Shown here in pieces: positions 5,946-6,299 of a DNA stretch of 6,299 nucleotides; positions within the stretch are counted from its first letter, which is position 1; each line of letters begins with the position of its first letter. This DNA is from Planctomycetaceae bacterium (GTDB taxonomy: Bacteria; Planctomycetota; Planctomycetia; Pirellulales; Thermoguttaceae): positions 1-6,299 of the forward strand of contig JAISBG010000843.1 in the NCBI GenBank assembly GCA_031266315.1, read 5' to 3'. The position numbers and the translations under genes were made by a program. A model generated the notes under the pieces. That model saw only the letters and a list, made by a program, of their open reading frames with translations, had not been told where the DNA came from and did no database searches.

Positions 5946-5983
5946 TTTTCGCGTTTTTTCGTGTATTTTTGTGTGTTTCGCGT
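5946..5983. repeat. Degenerate tandem repeat of about 10-bp T-rich units
   Basis: Four consecutive units can be aligned: TTTTCGCGT (5946-5954), TTTTTCGTGT (5955-5964), ATTTTTGTGT (5965-5974) and GTTTCGCGT (5975-5983). They follow the diverged palindrome within six bases and precede the reductase gene by 35 nt. The unit length is near one helical turn, which would give phased T-tracts; a role is not evident. Confidence 0.5.
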
Positions 5984-6018
5984 TAAAATACATTCCGTCT
6001 TTCCTTATTTTTAATTTC

Positions 6019-6299
6019 ATGTTACCGATTCTGAAAAACGAAGAAATTGCACCCAATATTTTTGAGATGGTTGTTGAACATCCGCGATTGGCGCAAAAGG
6101 CACAACCGGGTCATTTTGTAATAGTCATGTCCGATGCGGAGGTGAGTGAACGGATTCCGTTAACGGTTGCTGATTTTGACCGCAAGGCAGGAACGATTAC
6201 TTTGGTGATTATGGCGATTGGAACATCGACGAAAAAATTGGTTCAGCTCAAAGCGGGAGAAAAACTTTCGGCAATGATTGGACCTCTTGGTCATGCCAG
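6019..6299 (+). CDS. NfnA/SudB-like FAD/NAD-binding reductase subunit, N-terminal part
   Basis: The first 93 codons of a gene cut by the window end. The sequence resembles the FAD-binding front domain of the sulfide/dihydroorotate dehydrogenase-like reductases: NfnA of the NADH-dependent ferredoxin:NADP+ oxidoreductase, SudB, and more distantly PyrK. Recognisable elements are EEIAPNIFEMVVEHPRLAQKA (about 8-28), QPGHFV (29-34), the flavin-binding RIPLTVADFD (45-54), TITLVIMAIGTSTKKL (59-74) and IGPLGHA (87-93). The NAD-binding and iron-sulfur parts would lie beyond the window. A gltD-like NfnB/SudA gene directly downstream would settle the identity. The ATG at 6019 fits the family start; no Shine-Dalgarno precedes it. 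A TAAAAT at 5984-5989 could be a -10 box, but no good -35 accompanies it. Confidence 0.85.
   Translation, partial: MLPILKNEEIAPNIFEMVVEHPRLAQKAQPGHFVIVMSDAEVSERIPLTVADFDRKAGTITLVIMAIGTSTKKLVQLKAGEKLSAMIGPLGHA

Noticed and set aside
5856..6056. A 66-codon minus-strand open frame
   Set aside because: It runs over the tandem array, the diverged palindrome and the start of the reductase gene on the other strand; its composition comes from repeats.

Overview
The window reads as an accessory-plus-housekeeping stretch of a bacterial chromosome of moderate to low GC. A planctomycete-type bacterium (Planctomycetota, possibly gut-associated) is my best guess. This rests on the style of the FabZ-like dehydratase, the secreted GH127 arabinofuranosidase with a C-terminal extension, and start codons that mostly lack a Shine-Dalgarno sequence. 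It is inference, not proof.

Layout. Minus strand, 1-2158: a secreted GH127 (DUF1680) beta-L-arabinofuranosidase with an intact catalytic core. Its reading frame stops at 38-40, directly before a conserved C-terminal motif that continues in the same frame to the window edge. Region 2159-2478 is AT-rich and non-coding, and holds a good sigma70-like promoter for GH127. Minus strand, 4368 down to 2479: a compact three-gene unit, fabZ-like dehydratase, then a HAD phosphatase, then a Nif3-like metal-binding protein. The Nif3 start is probably translationally coupled to the HAD stop. Region 4369-4821 is a divergent intergenic region full of structure. Plus strand, 4822-5811: a long-chain trans-polyprenyl diphosphate synthase. 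Region 5812-6018 contains a hairpin, a diverged repeat and a short tandem repeat. Plus strand, 6019 to the end: the N-terminal 93 codons of an NfnA/SudB/PyrK-like FAD/NAD-binding reductase subunit.

The most interesting part is the divergent region. A 35-bp imperfect inverted repeat (4449-4483 and 4496-4530) carries in each arm an outward-facing TTGACA-N17-TAAAAT promoter. One points to fabZ-HAD-nif3 and the other to the polyprenyl synthase. All three mismatches between the arms fall in the spacers, so both promoters are untouched. Downstream, in the roughly 285-nt predicted leader of the polyprenyl synthase, lies a second inverted repeat with 37-bp perfect arms (4586-4622 and 4721-4757). Each arm contains its own 10-bp hairpin, and a diverged third copy lies after the synthase gene. 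The repeat family is probably dispersed in the genome.

The genes do not form one obvious pathway. FabZ serves fatty-acid or lipid synthesis and the prenyl synthase makes quinone or polyprenol chains, so the paired promoters would co-express two membrane-lipid functions. The GH127 enzyme is a separate, secreted carbohydrate function.
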